A stretch of 41,626 nt of DNA from IMG/VR virus record IMGVR_UViG_3300042197_002236, positions 1 through 41,626 of that record. One strand, given 5' to 3'. A program made the translations under genes and the position numbers. Source of the stretch: a virus. The notes below the pieces were generated by a model. It ran no database searches, had not been told where the DNA came from, and worked only from the letters and a program-made list of their open reading frames with translations. This document shows, one piece after another, positions 23,234 to 32,159 of the stretch (position 1 is the stretch's first letter; each line of letters opens with the position of its first letter).

Positions 23234-24543
23234 TATTGTGTGAGAGTTACGGTGACTCCGAAGGATTCAATCGAAAGGATTGGTTGAATTACTACTTGCA
23301 TAGTCAAAGAGCTACCATTATCAGTATTGTTAGAATTATTGCAAACAATTTGTGTTTTGGTAGTATCGATGAATGGGGCAAATGGATCCAAACCAGTTTG
23401 AATTTCTGCCGTAATTTGAGCACGGGTTTGAGCATTATTAATATTGTACAGATACTTTAAACCAATATCGTTAAGCAGCTTATTTAAAGCAAGTTTGAGA
23501 TTTACAGGACCAATTCTATTTTCTGAAGTTATAGTTGCGCTAGCAGTTGCACCAGTTAAATCAGAACCTAAGAAATTATTTTGAGTATAATTTACAAAGA
23601 AATTTACTCTATTAGTTCTCAAAGTAGTTTTAAGGCTACTGGACCAATTAATCGATCCATTAGAAATTTTACCGTTTAAAATAGTTGACAGATCTAAACC
23701 AGCTACAGTTAAGTACAGTTTGTTTTGATTTTTTGATCTATTAAAAAATCCTGCAACATCTACAACTGCTGGTAAATTATACGTTAGACGACTATTTTCA
23801 TATAGCGTCGTAGTATCCAAATCTGTAACAGTTTTAATACCACGAACGTTAAATATTCTATTTGCAACTGTTGTTCCTGTTACAAGTGAACCGGGACTGA
23901 ACAAAGTACCATAGTTTGCCATAGTTAAACCAAGGCCAGTTTCGCCCCCATCTGCAATGCTTGGGAAAATACCAACAGTGTAGGGTTGGGTTACTAACCA
24001 CTGACACAAAGATGCTCCAGCTGATCTTGCTACAACGGCATCAAAATAAACGTCATTGTCTGCAATATATTGATCTAAACCTTGAGTTGTTGGTGCAATA
24101 ACTAAATTACCACCGTATGCCAAATAGTTTAAAGCAAACAAGAAATCAATTCCATTGTTTAAAGTGCCAATATTTGTTAAGCTGGTAGAAGAGTTGGTGC
24201 CTTTATTTGTAAAAAAAGCATATGTATTTCCACCGCAGGAACCAGTCAATAGAGCGTTTGTTATTCCACTCAATTGATTTAAATCATAAACCAAATCTTG
24301 AGAATTTGTATATGTAATATAAGAATCGCTAGTAGTGCCCACTGGGTTTGTTCTAGAAGTTCGGCTATAGATTAGCCAACCAAAAATTCCACCGGGATCC
24401 ACTGTTGGGCCATAAACTCCACTAAAAGTAAATCCTGTATTGTATGTATTTCCCATGAGAACGCCACAGATCAAAGGATTGACTGCGGTTTCTACAAAAA
24501 ATTGATTGCTACTATTAAAAGAGCTAAGTTTGTCGTTGGCCAT
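23233..24543 (-). CDS. 18: Contractile tail sheath protein gp18
   Basis: 436 residues, clearly shorter than T4 gp18 (659), implying loss of the outer protruding domains. The N-terminus MANDKLSSFNSSNQFFVETA is unusual. The C-terminal third carries sheath features: NRIGPVNLKLALNKLLNDIG, RAQITAEIQTGLDPFAPF and the final strands QVVIQPILSIESFGVTVTLT, which form the handshake between subunits. Gene order terL-sheath-tube-portal is as in T4. A late motif and a GAGGA ribosome site precede it. Confidence 0.9.
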   Translation of the reverse strand: MANDKLSSFNSSNQFFVETAVNPLICGVLMGNTYNTGFTFSGVYGPTVDPGGIFGWLIYSRTSRTNPVGTTSDSYITYTNSQDLVYDLNQLSGITNALLTGSCGGNTYAFFTNKGTNSSTSLTNIGTLNNGIDFLFALNYLAYGGNLVIAPTTQGLDQYIADNDVYFDAVVARSAGASLCQWLVTQPYTVGIFPSIADGGETGLGLTMANYGTLFSPGSLVTGTTVANRIFNVRGIKTVTDLDTTTLYENSRLTYNLPAVVDVAGFFNRSKNQNKLYLTVAGLDLSTILNGKISNGSINWSSSLKTTLRTNRVNFFVNYTQNNFLGSDLTGATASATITSENRIGPVNLKLALNKLLNDIGLKYLYNINNAQTRAQITAEIQTGLDPFAPFIDTTKTQIVCNNSNNTDNGSSLTMQVVIQPILSIESFGVTVTLTQ

Positions 24544-24566
24544 TTAAGTGTTCCTCTACCGTTTAA

Positions 24567-24574
24567 ATATTTAG
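24567..24574 (-). promoter_or_regulatory. Late promoter of the sheath gene (CTAAATAT)
   Basis: Minus-strand ACTAAATAT, 23 nt from the sheath ATG, with GAGGAA as ribosome site between them. A leadered late promoter. Confidence 0.6.
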
Positions 24575-24578
24575 TAAT

Positions 24579-26237
24579 TTATGTAGGATACCAAACAACA
24601 CCTCCTTGGACAAACTCATCCCCATCATCATCATTTTTTTGGTTTGGAACAAACAAAATATTGTCATCTTCTGGTTTCATGGCTTCTTCATAATTAAATT
24701 TTGCCTGCTCTAAAAGATCTGCAAAATAATCTTGTCTGGTGAGCCACGCAAAAAAGACTAAACTCATAACCAAATCGTCGGTTTGGCCTTCCTCAGCCTT
24801 ATATGTGTTTGATCTGGAAACGAAAGCCATCAATTCAGCAATTATACGATCATCATTTAAAATAATTTTGTCTTCTTCAATCAGCCGTTTTAAAATAGCA
24901 CAGCCAATTTTTTTAGTTTGGGCAGTTGTTCTTATCCCCATCTCATTTTTTCCTATACCACCAAACCCCTGAGATAAAATTTGTCCTTTTCGTCCCAAAA
25001 CTTTGGTCATAAGAACATTTTCATATTCCAAATCTGAATGTAAAATATTTGATACTTGTCCACCCAAATCATTTGTTTCAATTAATACATAAGCATTATT
25101 GTAAGCTTTGGCGGCGTTCATTATTACCGTAGGAAAGTTAAATGGGCTAATGGTGTTGTTTCGATAGCTGGCAACCACTTTGTATGGTGCGCTATTTGAC
25201 TCAATAACGGTAAATGCAGAATAGTCAGATCCCTGTCCCCTAGATACATCTGCCAGCAAAAAGTAAGTTTTATCTTTTTGGGGTGTTTCATAAACACGAT
25301 ATCCGTCCGAGTTTTCACTAATTGGTTCTTCGGGAGCCAGTACATTTAATTTGGTTGACGAAATTAATGTATTCGAAGATCCCAAAAAACTACAACCATA
25401 TTCTTGTTCAAATTGTTCGGGGCTCGTATTAGCAATTTGTTCTGCTGCCCATTCATCATTTCGTTTTGGTCCACCGGGTGTGATAGGAACATCGCGCCAA
25501 CTTACTTCCACTGGTACGAATTTATTTTTAAGCTTGTGTCCAGAAGGACGATTTGCGTCAACCCAAAGTTTATGAAAGTGATTCATACCATTTGGTGTAG
25601 ATACAATAATAAGTTTGGTTGTTGTACCAGCAGAAATGGTAGGATAAGTAGATGAATAAAATTCTTCTGCTATATGGGATGGCAAGAAGGCGTATTCGTC
25701 CAATAACAAAAGGTTGTAAGAACCACCACGAATAGCAGATGAAGATGTTGCATCGCATACAACTCTTGAGCCATTTTCTAGTTTAAAGCTTGTTTTATTC
25801 CATTCCACCACACCCTGTTGTAAAAATTGTGGTAAGTTTTCGTAGGCTAATTGCAGTTTTGCAAATAACTCGTCTTTTGCTGTTTTTAATTTATTTGCAA
25901 GAATGGCGACATTTACGCTTTGATTGAATGTAACATAATGGCAAATATAACCAATTACAGAAGTAGACTTACCCGATTGACGGGGCCATTTAGAAATTAC
26001 AAATCTATTTTCATGAATTTTACGAACAAATGTTTCTTGATAATCATATAATTTAAAAGGCATAACACCTTTATCAAGTGTTTTTACTTTTACATATTTG
26101 CTACAAAAATAAACAGGATCTTTAGCGCACTTAATGTACTCGTCTAATTCTTCTTTTGAATATTGTAACTCTACGCCCGGTGGCTTGAGTTTAGAATTAT
26201 TCCGATAACCCTGATTGTTTTTGTTTTGGTTCATCAT
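24579..26237 (-). CDS. 17: Large terminase subunit gp17
   Basis: 552 residues (T4: 610). The ATPase domain has KWPRQSGKST (Walker A, about 83-92) and LLLLDEYAFLP (Walker B and catalytic Glu, about 176-186). The nuclease domain has FLLADVSRGQGSDYSAF near residue 327 with the first catalytic Asp, a second acid in LIETNDLGG, and TDDLVMSLVFFAW near the C-terminus with the third. It is the packaging motor that docks on gp20 and cuts concatemeric DNA. The start lies inside the small subunit gene (41-nt overlap), so the two are translationally coupled. Confidence 0.97.
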   Translation of the reverse strand: MMNQNKNNQGYRNNSKLKPPGVELQYSKEELDEYIKCAKDPVYFCSKYVKVKTLDKGVMPFKLYDYQETFVRKIHENRFVISKWPRQSGKSTSVIGYICHYVTFNQSVNVAILANKLKTAKDELFAKLQLAYENLPQFLQQGVVEWNKTSFKLENGSRVVCDATSSSAIRGGSYNLLLLDEYAFLPSHIAEEFYSSTYPTISAGTTTKLIIVSTPNGMNHFHKLWVDANRPSGHKLKNKFVPVEVSWRDVPITPGGPKRNDEWAAEQIANTSPEQFEQEYGCSFLGSSNTLISSTKLNVLAPEEPISENSDGYRVYETPQKDKTYFLLADVSRGQGSDYSAFTVIESNSAPYKVVASYRNNTISPFNFPTVIMNAAKAYNNAYVLIETNDLGGQVSNILHSDLEYENVLMTKVLGRKGQILSQGFGGIGKNEMGIRTTAQTKKIGCAILKRLIEEDKIILNDDRIIAELMAFVSRSNTYKAEEGQTDDLVMSLVFFAWLTRQDYFADLLEQAKFNYEEAMKPEDDNILFVPNQKNDDDGDEFVQGGVVWYPT

Positions 26238-26664
26238 TCACAACCTCTGCGTCGATAATTTTTTCGGTGCTTCTTTCTTTATTTAAAAGATTTTGTAAAT
26301 CTTTGGTTGATCCCACAAATACTGAATTATTTGTTTGTGTAATTTTTGTAGCTGGTCCAGCTGTAGTGTCTTTTGCTTTTTTATGAACATCTAAAACATT
26401 ATTGTTTAAATCGGCCATTGTTTTTAAAAGAATAGCCACCACCTCATATGCTCTGGGGCTATCGGATTCTGTTGCCACCTTTAATGCAGACTCTAGAGCC
26501 GTGTTTCCGTTTCCTATTAGATCTTTTAAATTGGATCTTACTAATTCGTAATCCCTTTGAAAGGACTCTGAATCAAAAGTACCACCAACAAGATTTTTAT
26601 TTGTTGGTTCATTTTTTAACTCACCAACATTAAAGAGTTTGCTTAAATTTTTATTAATGCTCAT
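26197..26664 (-). CDS. 16: Small terminase subunit gp16
   Basis: 155 residues (T4: 164). RDYELVRSNLKDLIGNGNTALESALKVATESDSPRAYEVVAILLKT in the middle is the helical core of T4-type gp16 that oligomerises to a ring and stimulates gp17; the flanks are low-complexity. The 3' end overlaps the gp17 start by 41 nt. Position between gp15 and gp17 is as expected. Confidence 0.9.
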   Translation of the reverse strand: MSINKNLSKLFNVGELKNEPTNKNLVGGTFDSESFQRDYELVRSNLKDLIGNGNTALESALKVATESDSPRAYEVVAILLKTMADLNNNVLDVHKKAKDTTAGPATKITQTNNSVFVGSTKDLQNLLNKERSTEKIIDAEVVNDEPKQKQSGLSE

Positions 26665-26666
26665 AA

Positions 26667-27326
26667 TTAGTCAAAAACAATACCTGTTGTTGCTCCACTT
26701 ACAAAGCCAGTGATTCCCGTTGCGCTTTGTACTTTTCCAAAAATCCAAGACTTAGCCAAAAATTGAAATGATGCAATATTTAATCTACGACTTGAAAAAT
26801 CTCCATCATATCTTTCAGATAAATTATTATTCACCAATACAATTGGAATATTTACATTTTGCTGTACAGAGTTTAAATCCATAGTAATAGTATGATCGGG
26901 AACAAAGTATGGCATAATTTGTTCCACAATTTGTAACATATCATCTGTGTGTCTTGTATACACAAATAAATTGAATGAAACATTTACTGGAATTTGTGAT
27001 TCTATTGCAGATCCTGCTGGACAGCCTGCTCCTACACTATCGTTTCTTGCAAAGCGATTAAACTTTCTACCATTATCAACAATAATACTGTTTATGTTAA
27101 AACTAATAATTGGAACTTGTATTTCAACTCTAGTTCCTGTAGTAATAGAAGAAGGTTGCAAAAGTCTTTGAATAAACTTTTCTTGAGGAGAATAATGAAT
27201 CGGAACGCGAATATTTTTATTTGTTCCAGTATCTGGGTCTTTGTGCGCAATTTCAATGTTAGAAAATAAAGAACCAAAGGCTACTACTAATTTACGTAAA
27301 TTTTGATTGTAAAAATAACCAAACAT
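26667..27326 (-). CDS. 15: Tail sheath stabiliser/completion protein gp15
   Basis: 219 residues from the ATG at 27326; a GTG at 27350 would overlap the neck gene, so the ATG 5 nt after that stop is chosen. MFGYFYNQNLRKLVVAFGSLFSNI is the usual gp15 beginning, and VPIHYSPQEKFIQRL and FNLFVYTRHTDDMLQIVEQIMPYF are family blocks. In T4 a gp15 hexamer caps the tail and joins it to the neck. Neighbours gp14 and gp16 agree. Confidence 0.92.
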   Translation of the reverse strand: MFGYFYNQNLRKLVVAFGSLFSNIEIAHKDPDTGTNKNIRVPIHYSPQEKFIQRLLQPSSITTGTRVEIQVPIISFNINSIIVDNGRKFNRFARNDSVGAGCPAGSAIESQIPVNVSFNLFVYTRHTDDMLQIVEQIMPYFVPDHTITMDLNSVQQNVNIPIVLVNNNLSERYDGDFSSRRLNIASFQFLAKSWIFGKVQSATGITGFVSGATTGIVFD

Positions 27327-27331
27327 AATTG

Positions 27332-28009
27332 TTATGCTCCTCCTGAGCACCCTCCTTCATTAAAGGGGTCGTTGGGATCAAAGCCATAAGAATTGCCTTC
27401 AGTCTGCAATACATCATTGATTCCATATGTAGTGCCAAGATTGTTGGCCAATGGAATGATAGTAGACCCAGAAAGACCTGCTGTTGTGCTTGTGTAAGGA
27501 GAATTGATTGCCGTATTGTTTGTTGCAATTGTTTCGTAGCTGTAGGTGAAGAGTTCAGCAGTTATTTGATACGAATATAATTTTCCAAGTGGATACATTG
27601 GATTTTCGTGTTCAACAAAGTTGATCTCAAATAAAGACTTTGAAAGAGGAAAATAAATCAAATCTCCTTCTCTGGGTCTTATTATTGTGTTATCCAAATC
27701 AGTTACTTCTTCTTTAAATCTTCTTCGTGCAAGAAGCAAAGATATTTTGTCTTTAATTTCTAAACCAAATTGTGTAATTACATCGGTGCCTTCAAAGCCC
27801 TTGTAGGATTGAATATACATTTCAACTTGATAGGCTTTTTCAAAAGAAGATGCTGGATCTTCTCCAAATATTTTGTCTATGCTAAAATACTTTCTTGGAA
27901 CATAATAACAGTCTTGGCCAACGCCCTGAATTAATTCGACTGTGATATCTTCGATCAGCTTTTGTTCTGAACCATAAGAAGTTAAATTGATGTAGGGGTT
28001 TGTAGCCAT
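27332..28009 (-). CDS. 14: Neck protein gp14
   Basis: 225 residues (T4: 256). LIEDITVELIQGVGQDCYYVPR at the N-terminus and GDLIYFPLSKSLFEINFVEHENP in the middle are the family blocks, followed by a Thr/Gly/Asn-rich tail ending GGCSGGA. It forms the neck with gp13 between head and tail. It follows the gp13 gene with a 1-nt gap. Confidence 0.92.
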   Translation of the reverse strand: MATNPYINLTSYGSEQKLIEDITVELIQGVGQDCYYVPRKYFSIDKIFGEDPASSFEKAYQVEMYIQSYKGFEGTDVITQFGLEIKDKISLLLARRRFKEEVTDLDNTIIRPREGDLIYFPLSKSLFEINFVEHENPMYPLGKLYSYQITAELFTYSYETIATNNTAINSPYTSTTAGLSGSTIIPLANNLGTTYGINDVLQTEGNSYGFDPNDPFNEGGCSGGA

Positions 28010-28010
28010 T

Positions 28011-28844
28011 TTAGCCTATTAGCGGATCTGGTGGAAGTTCTTGTGTCTTAGTTAGTAATACTTCTATAGCTTCCAATTCCCGTGCTGCCTCCTGCATCAT
28101 AGCAGGTGCATTCAGTTGTGCACCACCTGGTAAAGGCATCCCAGCAAATTTAAGAAGATTTTGAGCCCACTGTTTCTTTAACACAGCAGCATAGTGTCTC
28201 TGAAAGATACGATCTCCCCAAACTCTAGAATAATAATCGGGATCTACCTGTACATAAGCCTCAACCATCAAGTAATTGCCTAATTGCAACTTACTGGTTT
28301 CCAATTCTAAAAATAACCGATTGGTAGATTTAGTATAGGTATAAGAGCAAGGATAATTAAATACATCGTTAATCAACGAAATGTATTGCATGGCTTCCAT
28401 ATAAGATGCCATAGGACCTTGTGCTAATCCACCTTGGTTAAAATACAAACCAAAAAAATCAAATAGTGTCATCTGATAACGCAAATCAAACATATAATCG
28501 CCAGCCTGATCGCTGGGACGATAAACTTTTGTAATGGTGCGTATGTCAGACGCAGCTGGCCAGTATGCAGTTAAACCGGTAGAAGCTGAAGTAACACCCT
28601 GCGCCCCAACTGCATAACCAAAATTTGATACATCAAAATATTTGTTATTTAAGATATTTTGAGTAATTGGAACAACGAACTGTGCTCTTTCATTAAAATC
28701 AAAATGACGCTCATGCATGTATTCCAAAGACTCGTCTAAACGATCTTCGGCTTGTTCGGGGTCTACGTTAATTTGGACAACCGGGGCTCCCAGTTTTCTA
28801 AACGTATAATCTATAAATTGTTGGCGTGAAGTTAGTGTGGCCAT
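28011..28844 (-). CDS. 13: Neck protein gp13
   Basis: 277 residues (T4: 309). SRQQFIDYTFRKLGAPVVQINVDPEQAEDRLDESLEYMHERH at the N-terminus is diagnostic, and YSRVWGDRIFQRHYAAVLKKQWAQNLLKF is the second conserved block. It fills the head-tail junction with gp14. The start has no Shine-Dalgarno; a late motif stands 5 nt before the ATG. Confidence 0.93.
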   Translation of the reverse strand: MATLTSRQQFIDYTFRKLGAPVVQINVDPEQAEDRLDESLEYMHERHFDFNERAQFVVPITQNILNNKYFDVSNFGYAVGAQGVTSASTGLTAYWPAASDIRTITKVYRPSDQAGDYMFDLRYQMTLFDFFGLYFNQGGLAQGPMASYMEAMQYISLINDVFNYPCSYTYTKSTNRLFLELETSKLQLGNYLMVEAYVQVDPDYYSRVWGDRIFQRHYAAVLKKQWAQNLLKFAGMPLPGGAQLNAPAMMQEAARELEAIEVLLTKTQELPPDPLIG

Positions 28845-28848
28845 GAAA

Positions 28849-28857
28849 ATATTTATG
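28849..28857 (-). promoter_or_regulatory. Late promoter motif CATAAATAT, 5 nt from the gp13 ATG
   Basis: Minus-strand CATAAATA (28857-28850), then TTTTC, then ATG. It overlaps the stop of the Cys-rich gene. No ribosome site can be found in this junction, so a leaderless mRNA is predicted. Confidence 0.5.
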
Positions 28858-29305
28858 TATTTTCAATAACCTTATTTATTTCTTCGATCAACTTTTCTTT
28901 AGTTTCGCTAGCACCTATAGTTACTTGAATCATTGAAAGTTGTTCTGGATCCAAATTTTCAATTTGCTGTTTTCTCGCTTTAGTTTCTTGTGTATAAAAA
29001 TTTGGGTCGTAATTGCTAAATCCTGGCATTTTCATTGGACAATTTAATACAGGATAATCTAACTTGGAGTATTCGTCGCCTTCTTGAATGAGCCAAGTGC
29101 TTTGTTTATCTCCACAACCACATTTGGTACAAAAGTGTTTGGTAGAGTCTTGCTGCGATTTTGCTAAAAACGGACAAGCACTTTCAATTGAGGCACCACC
29201 AAAACAAGATAAAACTCTAAGTTGTTTTGTTGGTGTGTCTGTTTTTTTGTTACCGAGCCCTCGGGATGCGAGGGAGGCAGCATACATAATCATTTTACTA
29301 ATCAT
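28853..29305 (-). CDS. Unknown Cys-rich (zinc-ribbon-like) protein in the baseplate-neck operon
   Basis: 150 residues from the ATG at 29305; a TTG at 29311 would add two residues and give a 4-nt overlap with the preceding stop. Six cysteines lie in the middle: SCFGG...SACPF (C-x9-C), FCTKCGCGDK (C-x2-C-x-C) and VLNCPMKMPGF. This looks like a metal-binding knot (zinc, or less likely an iron-sulfur cluster). The N-terminus is Met-rich and mildly hydrophobic, the C-terminus a charged helix. I do not recognise a characterised family. It sits between the gpI-like wedge gene and gp13, so a virion or tail-assembly role is likely. Confidence 0.55.
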   Translation of the reverse strand: MISKMIMYAASLASRGLGNKKTDTPTKQLRVLSCFGGASIESACPFLAKSQQDSTKHFCTKCGCGDKQSTWLIQEGDEYSKLDYPVLNCPMKMPGFSNYDPNFYTQETKARKQQIENLDPEQLSMIQVTIGASETKEKLIEEINKVIENT

Positions 29306-29307
29306 AA

Positions 29308-29943
29308 TCAAAAAGTTGTATAATTTACCACAGATCCGGCAGGATACACATAAGTTTTTAAGAAAGAGTCAAAAGTTTTTAAATTGTTTAGTTGGGCACT
29401 TGCAACACTAATTTGAAAATTTGCATATGTAGTTGTAATTACATATACATCGGTAACATTAAATCCCAATAAGGCACATATAACATACTTAATTGCTTGG
29501 GGGGTTCCCTTGACATTAAAATAATTGTCATCTACTTTTGTAGCAAACTTTCTAATATTTGGTAGTTTAGACTTTAATGGTTCTTGAGAAAAGTTTGCAT
29601 TTGGAAAATAAAAATCGGCCAAAGCTTCCAAAAATAAAGAGTTCATAAACAAAGGAACACGAATATTTTCCCAATTTAATTGTGCACCATAGCCATATTC
29701 TAAACTAAAAAGCCATCTTAAATAGTTTTTAATAATTGGAACAATTGTTACATTAGATGTGTTGGCTTTATATTCTTTAATTATCCATTCTTGAAACAAA
29801 GACTCAACTGTTAAATTATCGCCCAACCACTTGGTAGTATTAATATTATCAAATTCGCTACCAGCCAATTCAACAGCACGCGCAACCAATAAATTAATCT
29901 TGGTTTCTAGTGAAATTTTTTGATTGTTAAATACAGTGATCAT
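29308..29943 (-). CDS. Baseplate wedge protein resembling tail protein I (gpI/gp7-type)
   Basis: 211 residues. LRWLFSLEYGYGAQLNWENIRVPLFMNSLFLEALADFYFP in the first half and NYFNVKGTPQAIKYVICALLG in the second match the plan of P2 gpI, the partner of gpJ in simple contractile baseplates; in T4 this domain is buried in the far larger gp7. Its start overlaps the gp6-like gene by 4 nt (ATGA), which fits a J-I pair. The assignment rests on fold pattern and order (gp25, gp6, then this gene). Confidence 0.6.
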   Translation of the reverse strand: MITVFNNQKISLETKINLLVARAVELAGSEFDNINTTKWLGDNLTVESLFQEWIIKEYKANTSNVTIVPIIKNYLRWLFSLEYGYGAQLNWENIRVPLFMNSLFLEALADFYFPNANFSQEPLKSKLPNIRKFATKVDDNYFNVKGTPQAIKYVICALLGFNVTDVYVITTTYANFQISVASAQLNNLKTFDSFLKTYVYPAGSVVNYTTF

Positions 29944-31019
29944 TGTTCGTAAGATAAATTAGTGCCAACTATAATTTTTGGTTGCAAGTATAGTAACAAT
30001 TGTGCTTGACCCGCACTGGACAAACCATCAACATATATTTTTACTTTGCCCGGAATACAGCAGTCAGCCTGCACCGTTATTTTTGTTATATCGCTGGTTC
30101 CATTAATACCAGAACTTAAAATTGCATTTACATAGTCATTTATTGTTACACAACGATCTTGGCCAGTTGCATTAAATAAAAGTTTATACCGGGCTTGTGT
30201 TACGGATATTAAATTATACCCACCAAATGGCGTTTCACTTGTTGCAAAAATTGTATTTGTTGCTGGGCTTACTGTAGCTTCATTACCAAGAGCTCCATTT
30301 GAGGTAATAGCTTGAATAAGAACAGTACTAGAAGTTGTAATAGTCTGTGAAGTTAAAAAGTTGTTTGTTACAATGTAACCCTGTGGACCATTAATTACAG
30401 TAAACGTTTTATTGTTGTTAGTCGTGGAAGTGGTACCTTTATCTACTCTAGTCCACTGATTTACTAATGTGGTACCAGCAACATTTTCATAAAAAGTAAT
30501 TGTTCTTGGATCTACATTATATGGTAACTGACAAGATTGTGTGGTATAATCGTAATTTGTATAGCTAACAGCGTTTGAACCAGCATATAAAGTAATTGAT
30601 TTGCTTGTATTATTTGCAACTTGTTCGATATTATAAAAGTAAGTTTGAGCTCCCGATGGTGTGATAGCTCTAAATGTTGTATAAGGCTCTAGGGTGGCTC
30701 CGCTAGCTGTAATTGTTCGTGTTGAAGTTGCGCTTTGAATGGGAGCTAGTAAAATAGAACTGTTTGCTGCTATTCCTAAAAGGCTATTTAAAAGTGTGGT
30801 TGTTGTAGCAAAGGAGTTTACAAAACCAAATTGGGCGTATACACCGTTATATGCAGTTGCAGTAGCTAAAATGTTGATTAATAAATTTGCAGCACTAGCA
30901 TCATTATCAAAATCAATGTCGGCCAAATCTGGCTGGGAACGCAAAAAAGAAATTAATGATGTTTTAATATCATCAAAGTCTAAAGAGGCCACGTTTAAAT
31001 TAGAAAGTTGATATGTCAT
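29940..31019 (-). CDS. 6: Baseplate wedge protein gp6/gpJ-like (short)
   Basis: 359 residues, about half of T4 gp6 (660). The N-terminus LDFDDIKTSLISFLRSQPDLADIDFDNDASAANLLINILA and the AYNGVYAQFGFVNSF block match the gp6 N-terminal region. The middle is a Thr/Ser-rich beta region, and the C-terminus ends in VKIYVDGLSS, as in gpJ-type core domains. It should form the inner baseplate iris with gp25 and the gpI-like protein. It joins the gp25 gene at 31019. Confidence 0.85.
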   Translation of the reverse strand: MTYQLSNLNVASLDFDDIKTSLISFLRSQPDLADIDFDNDASAANLLINILATATAYNGVYAQFGFVNSFATTTTLLNSLLGIAANSSILLAPIQSATSTRTITASGATLEPYTTFRAITPSGAQTYFYNIEQVANNTSKSITLYAGSNAVSYTNYDYTTQSCQLPYNVDPRTITFYENVAGTTLVNQWTRVDKGTTSTTNNNKTFTVINGPQGYIVTNNFLTSQTITTSSTVLIQAITSNGALGNEATVSPATNTIFATSETPFGGYNLISVTQARYKLLFNATGQDRCVTINDYVNAILSSGINGTSDITKITVQADCCIPGKVKIYVDGLSSAGQAQLLLYLQPKIIVGTNLSYEQ

Positions 31020-31399
31020 TATAGTTCTACTTCGATGAAAGTACTGGCGTTTGAAATTTTATTAATGCCATCGGAAATATCATAGTTGATTAAAAATTCA
31101 AAATAAGATTCCGTAGCTACTTTTAGTGTTACACGGACATTAAAAATATTTTTGATTGCAGAAGAAATATAAGCTGCCAGAGAGCTTTCAATGGCTCCTC
31201 GGTTAGCAGTTCCTTCAAAAATGTAATTATAGTAATCAGACCCAAGGCTCATATTTGAAATAATTTCACCTTTTTGGGTTTTAAGAATATTTTCAATGTA
31301 TTGAGCATACGCATTATAGCCTTTAACCAAGGCTATATCTTTTGTACCAGATGTTGTGGTAACTTTTTCAAATAATATTGAAAAGTCTTTTTTGCTCAT
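31019..31399 (-). CDS. 25: Baseplate wedge protein gp25 (gpW-like)
   Basis: 126 residues (T4: 132) from the ATG at 31399, which directly follows a late motif; a longer reading would extend into the upstream gene. DIALVKGYNAYAQYIENILKTQKGEIISNMSLGSDYYNYIFE is the diagnostic gp25 segment, with IFNVRVTLKVATES and FIEVEL closing the fold. It is the most conserved wedge subunit of contractile systems, contacting the sheath base. Confidence 0.88.
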   Translation of the reverse strand: MSKKDFSILFEKVTTTSGTKDIALVKGYNAYAQYIENILKTQKGEIISNMSLGSDYYNYIFEGTANRGAIESSLAAYISSAIKNIFNVRVTLKVATESYFEFLINYDISDGINKISNASTFIEVEL

Positions 31400-31403
31400 A
31401 AAA

Positions 31404-31412
31404 ATATTTAGA
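31404..31412 (-). promoter_or_regulatory. Late promoter motif TCTAAATAT, 5 nt from the gp25 ATG
   Basis: Minus-strand TCTAAATA (31412-31405), then TTTTT, then ATG. No Shine-Dalgarno can fit. It lies between the stop of the upstream gene (31413) and gp25. Confidence 0.5.
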
Positions 31413-32156
31413 TTAATAGTATGGATATCTGGATTCTGGATCTTCTGGCGGAGCAATATTAGATAAAGCCACGGCAGTTTCATGTGTTCCAGAATTTGTT
31501 ATTACATGTTTTAAACCAACAATATAATAATAGCCAGTCATATATGATTCGGTATCTGCTACACCACTTTTATTCATTGCAGTCAATTTAACATACATTA
31601 ATTGTCCCAATTTTAGAGAAAAATCACCAGCAATTGTTGCTGTAATTTTAGAAGAATATTTTAACGCATCTAAAAACTCTGCTCGTTTTACAGGAGTTTC
31701 TACGGGAGTCGCCCAAAAGGAAGCCACATTTAAGCGAAGTTTAATATAGGCTTCATATTTGCTTTTTACTTCTGGGCAAATACAACTATAAGTTGCATTT
31801 GGTGTTCCCCAAAGACACCCCATCCATTCTGTTCCAAGATCTTTTACAATATTTTGACATTCTAAAGAATTGGTATCCAATAATAAATTAAATGGGCCTG
31901 TTCCACCTGAAATACCTTCGGGGCAAGCTGTGTTACCATACCAAATATTGGAGGATGTAAAACCGATTGCATCGGCTATTTTTTTAACTTCTGGAAAAGA
32001 CGCCAAACATGCTTCTATGCTAGCCGGCGCTGATGTTGCTCCTCTAGTAATTTTGGCATTTGCACATTCATATATTGGGCGGCTGCTTATGGGAGTTATT
32101 GCGTCATATGAGTCATTTGACCCGTGAATAACAATTTGATTTGTTTTACTAGCCAT
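31413..32156 (-). CDS. Probable baseplate protein, Cys-containing, unknown family
   Basis: 247 residues. The first half has scattered cysteines (YECANA, EACLAS, TACPEG, LECQN, MGCLWG, YSCICPE). The C-terminal part, GDFSLKLGQLMYVKL then SYMTGYYYIVGLKHVI and GTHETAVALSN, resembles the end of gp27/gpD-type hub domains, where a short barrel closes with 'Y.V..v.H.....y.T...L'. It lies between a 665-residue baseplate gene and gp25, with a GGAGG ribosome site. A hub or wedge role is inferred. No lysozyme motif was found. Confidence 0.5.
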   Translation of the reverse strand: MASKTNQIVIHGSNDSYDAITPISSRPIYECANAKITRGATSAPASIEACLASFPEVKKIADAIGFTSSNIWYGNTACPEGISGGTGPFNLLLDTNSLECQNIVKDLGTEWMGCLWGTPNATYSCICPEVKSKYEAYIKLRLNVASFWATPVETPVKRAEFLDALKYSSKITATIAGDFSLKLGQLMYVKLTAMNKSGVADTESYMTGYYYIVGLKHVITNSGTHETAVALSNIAPPEDPESRYPYY

Positions 32157-32159
32157 ATA

